Part shown: positions 32,086 to 40,671 of the stretch, one piece after another
How the letters are laid out: the number at the start of each line of letters is the position of its first letter
How positions within the stretch are numbered: position 1 is the first letter of the stretch
From: Deltaproteobacteria bacterium
GTDB lineage: Bacteria; Desulfobacterota; BSN033; WVXP01
Reading direction: 5' to 3'
DNA: 42,552 nt
Assembly: GCA_019308905.1 (NCBI GenBank)
Contig: JAFDHF010000033.1
Coordinates: forward strand, 1 to 42,552
The notes under the pieces: model-generated
What the model was told of the DNA's origin: nothing
The model's database searches: none
Seen by the model: the letters and a program-made list of their open reading frames with translations, nothing else
Translations under genes and position numbers: made by a program

Positions 32086-32991
32086 CTACATGGTCTCATC
32101 GAAGGCGATTTCGTTCTTCTTGATAATGCGCCTCAGCTTAAGCAGCGACTTGTTCTCTATCTGTCTGATTCTTTCCCTGGTTACGCCCATTATCTTCCCG
32201 ATAGCGTCGAGGGTCATTGGCTCCTGGCCTCCGAGACCGTACCGGTAGGAAATAACCCTTCTCTCGACCTGCGAGAGCGCCTCCAACCATGACTTGATCT
32301 CAGCCACCCGTTCAAAACGGTCGATAACCGTGAAAGGCTTCTCCGAGCTTTCATCGCGGATTACGTCCAGAAGCTGGTATCCGTCGTCGGAGATGGAGTT
32401 CTCGATGGAGTACGTCTTCCGAAGGAGCTCCATCAAACTATGGACCTCCCGGGACCCCACCCTCATCGCCTCCCCGATCTCATCTATGGTGGGTTCTCTT
32501 CCAAGGGTCTGGTTCAGGTTCTTTGCTGCCCGCATCAATCGACCCAAGTCGCTGGCCACATGAATGGGAAGCCGAACGATCCTCGACTGGTTGGCCACGG
32601 CTCTCTCAATGGACTGTTTGATCCACCAGGTAGCATACGTGGAGAATCGAGTCTGACGGCTTGGAGAAAACCTCTCCACAGCCTTGATCAGCCCGATATT
32701 GCCCTCTGCGATGAGATCCGAGAGTGCCAGCCCTCGGTGGAGGTACTTCTTCGCTATCTTCACCACCAGCCTCAGGTTCGACTCGATCATCTCGTTGCGA
32801 GCCTTGTCATCCCCCTTGCTTATCCTTACAGCGAGTTCCTTCTCCTGTTTGGACGACAACAGGGGAGATTTCCGGATCTCCCGGAGATAGATCTGAATAG
32901 AGTCCCTCGACTCTTCCTCGTCCTGGTCGAGGAAATCTCCGGTCTCGTCTTCGTCACCGACTACGTGGTTGGATTCGTCGCGGTCGTCCAA
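32086..32991 (-). CDS. rpoS: RpoS-like RNA polymerase sigma factor
   Basis: This 301-residue group 1/2 sigma-70 factor lacks the long region 1.1 of RpoD. It has region 1.2 ([17 protein letters not shown]), region 2 with [27 protein letters not shown] and the -10-binding [18 protein letters not shown], region 3 ([13 protein letters not shown]) and region 4.2 helix-turn-helix ([28 protein letters not shown]). Length and the pcm-nlpD neighbourhood point to RpoS, the general stress and stationary-phase sigma factor. It starts 9 bp after the nlpD stop. The acidic N-terminus (about 25 residues rich in D and E) is unlike E. coli RpoS. A second promoter inside nlpD, as in E. coli, could exist but was not identified. 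Confidence 0.9.
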   Translation of the reverse strand: MDDRDESNHVVGDEDETGDFLDQDEEESRDSIQIYLREIRKSPLLSSKQEKELAVRISKGDDKARNEMIESNLRLVVKIAKKYLHRGLALSDLIAEGNIGLIKAVERFSPSRQTRFSTYATWWIKQSIERAVANQSRIVRLPIHVASDLGRLMRAAKNLNQTLGREPTIDEIGEAMRVGSREVHSLMELLRKTYSIENSISDDGYQLLDVIRDESSEKPFTVIDRFERVAEIKSWLEALSQVERRVISYRYGLGGQEPMTLDAIGKIMGVTRERIRQIENKSLLKLRRIIKKNEIAFDETM

Positions 32992-33000
32992 GAACTCCCC

Positions 33001-33894
33001 CTAAGGCAGAATCCGAAGAGGATCGACGGGCCTGTTGAAATTCCTGATCTCAAAATGGAGATAGGGCTTGCCCCCCCTCCTGGTGTTTCCCACTCGGGCG
33101 ATGGGATCCCCCTTCTTGACCGAATCACCCTCACGCACCAGGTTCACTTCGTTGTGTGCGTAAACCGAGGTGAAAACCGGGCCGTGTTTGATGATCACGA
33201 TGTTTCCGTATCCCCTGATCTCGTGACCACTGTATATGACCTTGCCGGAATCTATGCTTCTCACGGGTGTTCCTTTGGGAGCGGAGATATCGATCCCGTC
33301 GTGCCTCCTGCCGCGGCTCCGCCCGAAGCCCCTGAGAACGGCCCCTCGAACAGGCCAGATGAAGCGTCCCTTTGCACTGGCAAGGTCGACCTCCCTGGGT
33401 TTCTTTCCCGAGCCACCCAGGTCTTCGATGTAGATCCCCACGGGGAGAACCTTCTCCGCTCCTGGAATAAAGATCTTCTGGCCTGCCCTGATGCTGTTCA
33501 CATCCCGGATACCGTTGATGCGGGCAACCTCTGCCATATCCACCCCATACGTCTTACAGATGCGCCAGAGGGTCTGGTGCCTCTTCACCTTGTGGTAGAC
33601 ACCCCTCTGTCGCCCCTCGGCTTTCTCGACGGCCTTGACGGGAGAACCCGCACACCCGACTCCTGCAGAGACCAAGGCAAGAATCAGTCCAGCGAGCAAG
33701 GGAAGCACAGGGGTCGACCTCCCATTGAGAGAGACCTTTCCTCCCCAGTACGGGGTATCGAAACCGGTTTCACGGGTTCCCCCACAGCACGGAGAACCGG
33801 ACTCCCTGCACGCCGGTTCCATGGCAACCATCCTGGGCCGCATGGATCCTCCCAAACAGAAGAGCACGCCTCCTGATCCTTCAGGTTCTCTCAT
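33001..33894 (-). CDS. nlpD: NlpD-type murein hydrolase activator (LysM + M23)
   Basis: The protein has a LysM repeat ([19 protein letters not shown] to GQKIFIPG) and a C-terminal M23/LytM domain ([64 protein letters not shown]). Several M23 metal ligands are preserved (HDGIDIS and YLHFEIR), so whether it is an active peptidase or only an activator is open. It should sit in the envelope near amidases. The start is unclear. ATG 33894 overlaps the pcm stop (ATGA) with AGGAGG before it; ATG 33843 also has GGGAGG; GTG 33708 would give a short signal peptide ending in VSAGVGC, which is the biologically simplest. I list the coupled start. Confidence 0.85.
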   Translation of the reverse strand: MREPEGSGGVLFCLGGSMRPRMVAMEPACRESGSPCCGGTRETGFDTPYWGGKVSLNGRSTPVLPLLAGLILALVSAGVGCAGSPVKAVEKAEGRQRGVYHKVKRHQTLWRICKTYGVDMAEVARINGIRDVNSIRAGQKIFIPGAEKVLPVGIYIEDLGGSGKKPREVDLASAKGRFIWPVRGAVLRGFGRSRGRRHDGIDISAPKGTPVRSIDSGKVIYSGHEIRGYGNIVIIKHGPVFTSVYAHNEVNLVREGDSVKKGDPIARVGNTRRGGKPYLHFEIRNFNRPVDPLRILP

Positions 33895-34538
33895 CGCCCT
33901 CCTTCCCAGCCATACCTCCCGATCAACCTCACGAATCGACACCCTCCGAGATTCTTCCTGATGATCTCACGGTCCTTCCGGGTAATCTGGAACAAGTCCT
34001 GGAGACCCGTCTCCCCCACAGGTATCACCAGGCGACCTCCGGGTGCCAATTGATCCAAGAGAGGCTGCGGGATATCAGGAGCCCCGGCGGTGACGATGAT
34101 TCCATCAAAGGGGCTCTTCTCCTTCCATCCGTATGTCCCGTCAAAAATCCTGATCTCCACATTGTAGCAGTTCAGTTGGTCGAGGATCTTCCGCGCCCTT
34201 GTGGCCAACTCACTGATTCTTTCTATACTGTAGACCTTTTCCGCGAGTTTCGCCAGGATCGCCGTCTGATAGCCGGAACCTGTCCCGATTTCGAGAACCT
34301 TCTCGTTGCCCTTGAGCTCCAAAGCCTCCGTCATTAGAGCGACCATGTAAGGTTGGGAGATCGTCTGGCCATGCCCGATGGGAAGGGGATAGTCGTTGTA
34401 TGCCTGACCCTGAAGGGCTTCTTCCACAAAGAGATGCCTGGGAATCTCGCGCATGGCACTGATCACCCTCGAGTCCCTTATGCCCCGGGCGACAATCTGC
34501 TCGTCCACCATTCGATTGATTGCCCTGGAAAAATCCAT
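33891..34538 (-). CDS. pcm: Protein-L-isoaspartate O-methyltransferase
   Basis: This 215-residue enzyme repairs isoaspartyl residues using S-adenosylmethionine. Motifs: [40 protein letters not shown] (SAM-binding motif I), [17 protein letters not shown] and [12 protein letters not shown]. Length matches Pcm. It overlaps the nlpD gene by 4 bp in the listed model and starts 9 bp after the mutS stop. It belongs to the same transcription unit as nlpD and rpoS, a well-known arrangement in Gram-negative bacteria. Confidence 0.95.
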   Translation of the reverse strand: MDFSRAINRMVDEQIVARGIRDSRVISAMREIPRHLFVEEALQGQAYNDYPLPIGHGQTISQPYMVALMTEALELKGNEKVLEIGTGSGYQTAILAKLAEKVYSIERISELATRARKILDQLNCYNVEIRIFDGTYGWKEKSPFDGIIVTAGAPDIPQPLLDQLAPGGRLVIPVGETGLQDLFQITRKDREIIRKNLGGCRFVRLIGRYGWEGGR

Positions 34539-34547
34539 GGATAGGAT

Positions 34548-37166
34548 CTATCGCCCCTCTTCTGTCCTCTTCTTCAGCTCATAGAGCTTGTTGAGAGCCT
34601 CAACTGGGCTCATGGTATCGATAGAAAGCTGCATCAGCTCCTTCTTGATCCAATCATCCCCGGGCGGAAAGAGCCCCAGCTGACGGGGCAAGCCCTCCCT
34701 TCCCTTGCCCAAGGCGAGGCGAGGAACGCCCCCTTGGGTCAACTCACCTCTTTCAAGGTTTCCTAGGATCTCCTTGGCCCTCTCTACGACCTCCTCTGGG
34801 AGGCCGGCAAGCCGGGCAACCTGGATACCGTAACTCCGGCTCGTGCCACCCGGAACAAGCCGCCTGAGGAATATGATTTCGTCGTTCCATTCTCTTACGG
34901 CAAAATTGAAGTTCGCCACCCGCGGCTTGGTGAGAGCCAGTTCCGTCAACTCGTGATAATGGGTGGCAAATAGGGTCTTCGCCCCGAGGCCTGGAGCGTC
35001 ATGGAGGTACTCGGCCACTGCCCAGGCGATGCTCAGCCCGTCGAACGTACTCGTCCCCCTCCCGATCTCGTCGAGGATGATCAGACTCCTCGGGGTGGCA
35101 TCTTTCAAAATACGGGCGGTCTCCGTCATCTCCACCATGAAGGTGGACTGCCCCCGTGCCAGGTTGTCAGAGGCTCCCACTCGCGTGAATATACGGTCCA
35201 CGATGCCGATCGTAGCGGACTCGGCAGGCACGAAGCTTCCCATCTGGGCCATGAGGACTATCAGGGCCACCTGCCGGAGAAAAGTCGATTTCCCTGCCAT
35301 GTTCGGCCCCGTGATGATGAGAAGCTGATTCTCCTTGCAGTCGCACAGGAGATCGTTGGGAACAAAGACCTCGGACGGACGCATCTGCTCCACCACGGGG
35401 TGCCTCCCGCCTCGGATGTCGATCTCCGTACCCCTGTTGAGACGCGGCCTGCTGTAGCCATTGGAGTCAGCAACTCTAGCAAGAGAAGCAAGAGCATCGA
35501 TTCTTGCAAGGTCCGATGCGGTCTGCTGTATCCTCTGGCTCTCTCTCGAGATCCTCTTCCTGATCCCGTCGAACAGCTCATACTCGAGCCGTTTGATCTT
35601 CTCTTCGGCTCCCAGCACACGGGACTCGTACTCTTTCAGGCGGGGTGTAATGAACCGTTCGCCATGGGTGAGGGTCTGCTTCCGGATGTAATCCTCCGGC
35701 ACTCTGTGCAACTGGGGCCTGGTAATCTCGATGTAGTACCCGAAGACCTGATTGAAACGGACCTTTAGGGAATTGATACCGGTTCGGTCCTTCTCCTCTC
35801 TCTCGAGGCGGGCTATCCACGTCTTCCCCTCTCTGATCACCCGCCTGAGTTCATCCAGTTCCCCGTTGTATCCTTCCCTGATGATTCCTCCTTCCCTCAC
35901 GGTCATGGGAGGGTCGTCGGTGATGCTCTCCCCGATGAGGCGGCCCACGTCCTGCAGATCGTCCAGGCCTGCGGAGATCTCTTTGAACAGAGGGGCCTCA
36001 AAGCCCCTAAGAATCCCGGCGATGGTAGGAAGAACCTGGATCGACTTCCTCAGAGCGACCAGATCCCTGCCATTGGCCCGGGCCATGGCAATACGGGAGT
36101 TCAACCGTTCCAAGTCATAGACGCCCTTGAGGGCCTCCCTGAGATCGAGACACCCCATCTTTCTCCTTACGAGCTCATCCACGGCATCCAACCGGGCCTC
36201 GATCTTCTCCACATCGAGTAGCGGGTAGAGTACCCATCTCTTAACCATTCTCGCTCCCATAGCAGTCACGGCTTCATCCAGGAGTCCCAGGAGCGATCCC
36301 TTGACCCTCCCCTCGGCCAGACTTTCGGTGAGTTCCAGGTTTCTCCTTGTGGTTTCGTCCACAACCATGTAGTCGTCCACGTGGAATGGAGAAATCCTCT
36401 GGAGATGGGCGGGCGCGACCCCCTGGTTCTCCTCGACATACCGGAGCACAGCCGCTGAAGCGGCCAGTGCCTCTTCTGAATCGAGGTCTTCCACGGGTAC
36501 CCCCTCAGAGAGCAGTCCCCGGTTCTTCAGGGAGCGGGCTGCCTCGTGGGCATCGAAGTAGAGACTTGGAAGCGGGTTGATGAAGCCCCTGCCGACCGCC
36601 TGTTTGAAGGAATCGAATTCAGGCGTACCCTGGAACTCCTCCTGCACAAGAACCTCCCTGGGTTCATTCCTGATCACCTCACCCACGAGGCGCTCGGCGT
36701 CTCCAACACAGCAGGTTCTGAATTCCCCTGTGGAAAGATCGAGCAGAGCTATTCCGAATCGGCTCTCCTTGCGGAATACAGCCATGAGATAGTTGTTGGA
36801 CCTGGCCTCCAGGTAGTCGCTGTCTACAACCGTCCCGGGTGTGACGACCCGCACCACCTCTCTATTGACCAGCCCCCTGGACTGTTTCGGATCCTCTGTC
36901 TGCTCGCATATGGCTACCTTGTATCCCCGCTGAACGAGCCTCGCGATGTAACCATCGGCGGCATGATAGGGGACACCGCAGAGAGGCACACTCTGTTCAT
37001 CCCCCTTGTTTCTCGATGTAAGGGTGATCTCCAGCTCTCGCGAACCTACTACGGCATCCTCGAAAAACATCTCGTAGAAATCCCCCATCCTGTAAAAGAG
37101 AATAGCATCGGGATACTGGCTTTTGATTCGGAGATACTGCTGGATCATAGGGGTTCGAGGAGCCAT
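34548..37166 (-). CDS. mutS: DNA mismatch repair protein MutS
   Basis: This 872-residue protein starts MAPRTPMIQQYLRIK; a longer frame from 37256 would precede the candidate promoter's start site. Motifs: mismatch-reading GDFYEMF near the N-terminus, core domain with LTHGERFITPRLKEYE, Walker A TGPNMAGKSTFLRQ, SAGTIG-like VPAESATIG, STFMVEM, Walker B LIILDEIGRGTSTFDG and FATHYHEL. Length is normal. It recognises mispairs and recruits MutL; no mutL is in the window. It is probably the first gene of a mutS-pcm-nlpD-rpoS unit. This places mismatch repair under co-expression with the stress sigma factor. Confidence 0.95.
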   Translation of the reverse strand: MAPRTPMIQQYLRIKSQYPDAILFYRMGDFYEMFFEDAVVGSRELEITLTSRNKGDEQSVPLCGVPYHAADGYIARLVQRGYKVAICEQTEDPKQSRGLVNREVVRVVTPGTVVDSDYLEARSNNYLMAVFRKESRFGIALLDLSTGEFRTCCVGDAERLVGEVIRNEPREVLVQEEFQGTPEFDSFKQAVGRGFINPLPSLYFDAHEAARSLKNRGLLSEGVPVEDLDSEEALAASAAVLRYVEENQGVAPAHLQRISPFHVDDYMVVDETTRRNLELTESLAEGRVKGSLLGLLDEAVTAMGARMVKRWVLYPLLDVEKIEARLDAVDELVRRKMGCLDLREALKGVYDLERLNSRIAMARANGRDLVALRKSIQVLPTIAGILRGFEAPLFKEISAGLDDLQDVGRLIGESITDDPPMTVREGGIIREGYNGELDELRRVIREGKTWIARLEREEKDRTGINSLKVRFNQVFGYYIEITRPQLHRVPEDYIRKQTLTHGERFITPRLKEYESRVLGAEEKIKRLEYELFDGIRKRISRESQRIQQTASDLARIDALASLARVADSNGYSRPRLNRGTEIDIRGGRHPVVEQMRPSEVFVPNDLLCDCKENQLLIITGPNMAGKSTFLRQVALIVLMAQMGSFVPAESATIGIVDRIFTRVGASDNLARGQSTFMVEMTETARILKDATPRSLIILDEIGRGTSTFDGLSIAWAVAEYLHDAPGLGAKTLFATHYHELTELALTKPRVANFNFAVREWNDEIIFLRRLVPGGTSRSYGIQVARLAGLPEEVVERAKEILGNLERGELTQGGVPRLALGKGREGLPRQLGLFPPGDDWIKKELMQLSIDTMSPVEALNKLYELKKRTEEGR

Positions 37167-37207
37167 GACGAGACTATCGGGTCCTCCACAAGAAATTTTC
37201 CTCATGT

Positions 37208-37236
37208 AATTTAGCAGAATAGAGGGGAAAAGTAAA
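37208..37236 (-). promoter_or_regulatory. Candidate promoter for mutS
   Basis: On the minus strand TTTACT (37231-37236) and TAAATT (37208-37213) are 17 bp apart. The start near 37201 gives a leader of about 35 nt to ATG 37166. It supports the shorter mutS start. Confidence 0.4.
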
Positions 37237-37348
37237 AACCAAAGAGATTCCCCCATTTCTGTCTGTTAGACTCTCATGTTCTTAGGGACATTTCTCGATT
37301 CGCAGGATGACGAAAAAGCTCTGGAGGCTATAACGGTGCGGCAGGCTC

Positions 37349-38386
37349 TTACGGAAACAGCGCAATCCCTTCCAGGCCCTCGGTCTCGGGAAATCCACAC
37401 ATCAGGTTCATATTCTGGATTGCCTGCCCCGAGGCGCCCTTTACGAGGTTGTCTATGGCCGAGACAATGACCGCCCTTGTCCCGTCCTCTGACGATTTCA
37501 GGCCTATGTCACAGAAGTTCGAACCCCGCACGTGGGAGACATTCGGAAACTCTCCGCCTGGGAGAAGCCTCACAAAGGGTTCCCCTCGGTAGAAGTCTGC
37601 ATATATGGCCATGAGGCCTTCCGTATCTTCGGTGCGCGTCAGCCTGACGTAGACCGTGTTCAGAATCCCCCTCCCCATTGGAACGAGGTGAGGCACAAAG
37701 ACAAGTCCCACGTCTTCTCCAGCCAGAGAAACCAGTTCCTGCTCGATCTCAGGACCATGCCGGTGTTCAAGAACCTTGTATGCCTTCAACCCTTCGTTCA
37801 CTTCACAGTAGAGGGTTGCCAGCGAGGGGTCACGACCGGCCCCGCTTGCCCCTGACTTGGCGTCGATCACGATGTACGACAGGTCGACGAGTCCTGCCTT
37901 GATCAGCGGTGCCAACGCAAGAACGGCTCCCGTGGGATAGCAACCAGGATTCCCAACGATGCGAGCCCGCCTGATGGCGTCTCGATGAATCTCCGGAAGG
38001 CCGTAGACCGCCTTGCCGAGCAAGGCCTCGTATCGATGGGGCTGGTACCACTGTTCATAGATCCGGGGGTCCCTAAACCGGAAATCAGCACTCAGGTCGA
38101 CCACCTGCTTGTCGAGTCCATAGAAACCGGCAACCACTTCCATGGCCGCCTTGTGGGGAAGGGCGGTAAAGACAAAATCCGATCTTCCGGCGAGCTTCTC
38201 GAGGTCGAGGGATTCGCAGATCAGGTCGGTCATCCCTCTCAAGGCAGGGAAGACCGCCCCCATGGCCTGCCCCTGGTATTTGCGGGACGTAAGGGCAGAG
38301 ACCCGAACCCGGTGATGGCGGAGCAGAAGGCGGACCAACTCCATCCCTGTATAGCCGGTCGCCCCGATAACAGCCACTCTGAGCAT
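37349..38386 (-). CDS. argC: N-acetyl-gamma-glutamyl-phosphate reductase
   Basis: This protein of 345 aa reduces N-acetylglutamyl phosphate to the semialdehyde in arginine biosynthesis. It begins MLRVAVIGATGYTGMELVRLL, the NADP-binding motif, has the catalytic cysteine in VGNPGCYPTGAVL, and near the C-terminus HVRGSNFCDIG. Length is the family norm; the frame is open to 38479 but without need. GGTGAG and GAGG precede ATG 38386. It is next to the rplM-rpsI operon on the same strand, with a hairpin terminator between. No other arg gene is visible in the window. Confidence 0.95.
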   Translation of the reverse strand: MLRVAVIGATGYTGMELVRLLLRHHRVRVSALTSRKYQGQAMGAVFPALRGMTDLICESLDLEKLAGRSDFVFTALPHKAAMEVVAGFYGLDKQVVDLSADFRFRDPRIYEQWYQPHRYEALLGKAVYGLPEIHRDAIRRARIVGNPGCYPTGAVLALAPLIKAGLVDLSYIVIDAKSGASGAGRDPSLATLYCEVNEGLKAYKVLEHRHGPEIEQELVSLAGEDVGLVFVPHLVPMGRGILNTVYVRLTRTEDTEGLMAIYADFYRGEPFVRLLPGGEFPNVSHVRGSNFCDIGLKSSEDGTRAVIVSAIDNLVKGASGQAIQNMNLMCGFPETEGLEGIALFP

Positions 38387-38490
38387 ATCCTCTATCTCAC
38401 CGCGAGGTCTGAAGCGATCAAATCCTCCGGCCTCCGGCCAAAAGCCAGGGACCGAAGGGTTCAAACGACTCGTAGCCACCCACCAACAGA

Positions 38491-38512
38491 AAGGAGGCCC
38501 GGAGGCCTCCTT
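38491..38512 (-). terminator. Hairpin terminator after rpsI
   Basis: AAGGAGGCC (38491-38499) is inverted at 38504-38512 around a 4-nt loop, 2 bp after the rpsI stop. On the minus strand it is followed by TCTGTTGG, a weak T tract. Some read-through into argC is therefore likely. Confidence 0.75.
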
Positions 38513-38514
38513 GT

Positions 38515-38904
38515 CTAACGCTTCGAGTACTGAAAGCTTGCCCGGGCTCCTCTTTTTCCGTACTTCTTTCTCTCCTTCACACGGGGGTCACGAGTCAGAA
38601 AACCAGCCTTCTTAAGGGATTCACGGCATTCCGGCTTGGCCTCCAGCAGAGCCCTGGCTATGCCGTGCTTGATGGCTCCGGCCTGCCCCGATATCCCACC
38701 ACCCCGTACATTGGCGTAGACATCGAACTGCCCCAGGGTCTCGGTCACCTCAAAAGGCTGGTTGATGATCATCTTGAGGGTCTCCCTGCCGAAGAATTCG
38801 TCCAGAGTCTTGTTGTTGACCTTGAACCTGCCCTCTCCAGGCTGCAGCCAGACTCGCGCAACCGAGGTCTTCCGCCTTCCCGTAGCATAGCACCTGTCAA
38901 CCAT
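38515..38904 (-). CDS. rpsI: 30S ribosomal protein S9
   Basis: This 129-residue protein begins [20 protein letters not shown] and ends [18 protein letters not shown], both hallmarks of S9; the C-terminal tail contacts P-site tRNA. It follows rplM, as in almost all bacteria, but after an unusually long gap of 125 bp. GGAGGAGAA precedes ATG 38904. The frame is open back to 39033, but the extra sequence is not conserved-looking and the strong ribosome site decides the start. Confidence 0.97.
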   Translation of the reverse strand: MVDRCYATGRRKTSVARVWLQPGEGRFKVNNKTLDEFFGRETLKMIINQPFEVTETLGQFDVYANVRGGGISGQAGAIKHGIARALLEAKPECRESLKKAGFLTRDPRVKERKKYGKRGARASFQYSKR

Positions 38905-39029
38905 TTCTCCTCCAAAAAAACAGTACTGGAACCCGGCCGCTCGGCCCATCGGAGTTTTTCCTGGAAACCTTCCGCTTCTCTCACATGGAGAGCATTCCCC
39001 GTGTTCCCCGGAATCCCCCCTTCTCGACT

Positions 39030-39458
39030 TCACGTCTCCAGGGGTTGAGGCTGCTGAGCCTGATGGGGATGGTCCGGTCCCTTGTAGACCTTGAGTTTCT
39101 TGAACATCTTTCTGCCGAGAGGATTCTTCGGAAGCATGCCCTTCACCGCTTTCTTGAGCAGCTTCTCTGGCTTGGTGTCGAGGAGCGCCCTGGCAGTGGT
39201 CGACTTCAAGCCTCCGGGATACCCTGAGTGCCGATAGTAGACCTTGTTCTCCATCTTCCTGCCGGTAAGCAGGATCTTCTCGGCGTTTATCACCACCACG
39301 TAGTCACCGGTATCCACATGGGGAGTGTAGATAGGCTTGGTCTTCCCCCTCAGCACCATTGCCAGACGGCTGGCCAGGCGGCCCAGAACCTTGCCCGAAG
39401 CGTCGACAAGGTACCACTTTCTTTCGATCTCCTCTTTCTTTGCACTAAAGGTCTTCAT
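39030..39458 (-). CDS. rplM: 50S ribosomal protein L13
   Basis: This 142-residue protein has [52 protein letters not shown] and [21 protein letters not shown], all L13 signatures. Length matches. ATG 39458 follows ACAGGGAAACGAAGCC, a moderate ribosome site. It is the first gene of the ribosomal operon with its own promoter. Confidence 0.97.
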   Translation of the reverse strand: MKTFSAKKEEIERKWYLVDASGKVLGRLASRLAMVLRGKTKPIYTPHVDTGDYVVVINAEKILLTGRKMENKVYYRHSGYPGGLKSTTARALLDTKPEKLLKKAVKGMLPKNPLGRKMFKKLKVYKGPDHPHQAQQPQPLET

Positions 39459-39488
39459 GGCTTCGTTTCCCTGTCACGATGGAGAGTT

Positions 39489-39517
39489 AAAATAAGGTAT
39501 TCCGCTCTTCTTGTCAA
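39489..39517 (-). promoter_or_regulatory. Promoter for rplM-rpsI
   Basis: On the minus strand TTGACA (39512-39517) and TATTTT (39489-39494) are 17 bp apart. The start near 39482 leaves a leader of about 24 nt before the rplM ATG. Confidence 0.65.
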
Positions 39518-39521
39518 GGTT

Positions 39522-39542
39522 GGACCACCCGTCCCCTGGTCC
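39522..39542 (-). terminator. Hairpin after secF
   Basis: GGACCA/TGGTCC arms of 6 bp (39522-39527 with 39537-39542) lie between the secF stop and the rplM promoter. No T-run follows, so termination efficiency is doubtful. Confidence 0.35.
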
Positions 39543-39565
39543 CTGCCCGGATCCATCGGCCCGGT

Positions 39566-40624
39566 TTATCGCTTCGACCGGCGGCGGCCCGTACCCCCCT
39601 TCTTTTCCATGAAGAGGAGAATGGGGCTCGCCACAAAGATCGACGAATAGGTACCCACGATAACTCCTACCAGAAGGGCGAAGGCGAAATCATGAATAAC
39701 CCCACCCCCGATGAGGAAAAGCACCACAACGACCAGTAACGTGGTCAGGGAGGTAAGGGTAGTCCGACTGAGGGTCTCGTTGATGCTTGTGTTGACTATC
39801 TGCCCCAACGCCCGTCTTCTCAGCTTCTTCAGATTTTCCCTGATTCTATCGAAGACAACTATCGTGTCGTTCAGCGAGTAACCGATGATGGTCAACAGCG
39901 CCGCCACGATGGGAAGGGTGAATTCTTTGTTCGTCAGGGAGAATGCTCCCACGGTGATTATCACGTCGTGAATCAGGGCAACCACCGCCCCGAGGGCGTA
40001 ACGAAACCTGAGCATCACGCACAGAGCGAGAGTAATCAGCACAGCCAGGATTATGAGATAGGACAATCCGATTATCTCCCTCAGAAGATAGGAAGGGATC
40101 CCTATGGACAGGGCCATCAGGGCACTCGGCATCCACTTCATTTCGAAACGGCCTGAAATATAGACCGCGATGAAGAGGATGGCAAAAAACAGGGCGAACA
40201 GGGCCTTGTCCGTCAACTCCTTTCCTGCCTTCGGGCCCACCATTTCGACCCGGCGGATCTCTACGGTCTGGGAGCCGAATCTCTTCTCGAGACCTGCTCT
40301 GATCCGGTCCGAGAGACTTTCCAGGCCTGTCTCGGCCATCTCAACTCTGATGATATACTCGTTGTCTCTCGGATCGCCGAACCGCTGGACCTCTGCTCCT
40401 CTGATCCCGATCGCCTCGAGCCCCTCTCTGATCCTGGCTATACCGACCCCGGGTGGGACTTTGAGCTGGACCAGGGTCCCTCCTCTGAAATCGACGCCGA
40501 GATTCGGCCCCCCATGAACGACGAGGGAGAGGATGCTCACAAGGATCAGAGCCCCCGAGAGCAGTATGGCGTACTTCCTATATCCCACGAAATCGATATT
40601 GATACCGGGTTTGATAAACTCCAT
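39566..40624 (-). CDS. secF: Protein translocase subunit SecF
   Basis: This 352-residue inner-membrane protein begins with a short cytoplasmic tail, one helix, then LGVDFRGGTLVQL, the SecF signature. Five helices follow near the C-terminus, with IGYSLNDTIVVFDRIREN and LSRTTLTSLTTLLVVVVLFL. Length is typical or slightly long. It forms the SecDF complex that pulls proteins through SecYEG using the proton gradient. It starts 47 bp after the secD stop. Confidence 0.95.
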   Translation of the reverse strand: MEFIKPGINIDFVGYRKYAILLSGALILVSILSLVVHGGPNLGVDFRGGTLVQLKVPPGVGIARIREGLEAIGIRGAEVQRFGDPRDNEYIIRVEMAETGLESLSDRIRAGLEKRFGSQTVEIRRVEMVGPKAGKELTDKALFALFFAILFIAVYISGRFEMKWMPSALMALSIGIPSYLLREIIGLSYLIILAVLITLALCVMLRFRYALGAVVALIHDVIITVGAFSLTNKEFTLPIVAALLTIIGYSLNDTIVVFDRIRENLKKLRRRALGQIVNTSINETLSRTTLTSLTTLLVVVVLFLIGGGVIHDFAFALLVGVIVGTYSSIFVASPILLFMEKKGGTGRRRSKR

Positions 40625-40671
40625 CGATTCCCCCAGGAAATGCCCGATCGAGCTTCAACCGGACACTTCGG

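Noticed and set aside
32440-33876. 478-codon plus-strand frame over rpoS and nlpD
   Set aside because: Antisense shadow of two clear genes in GC-rich sequence.
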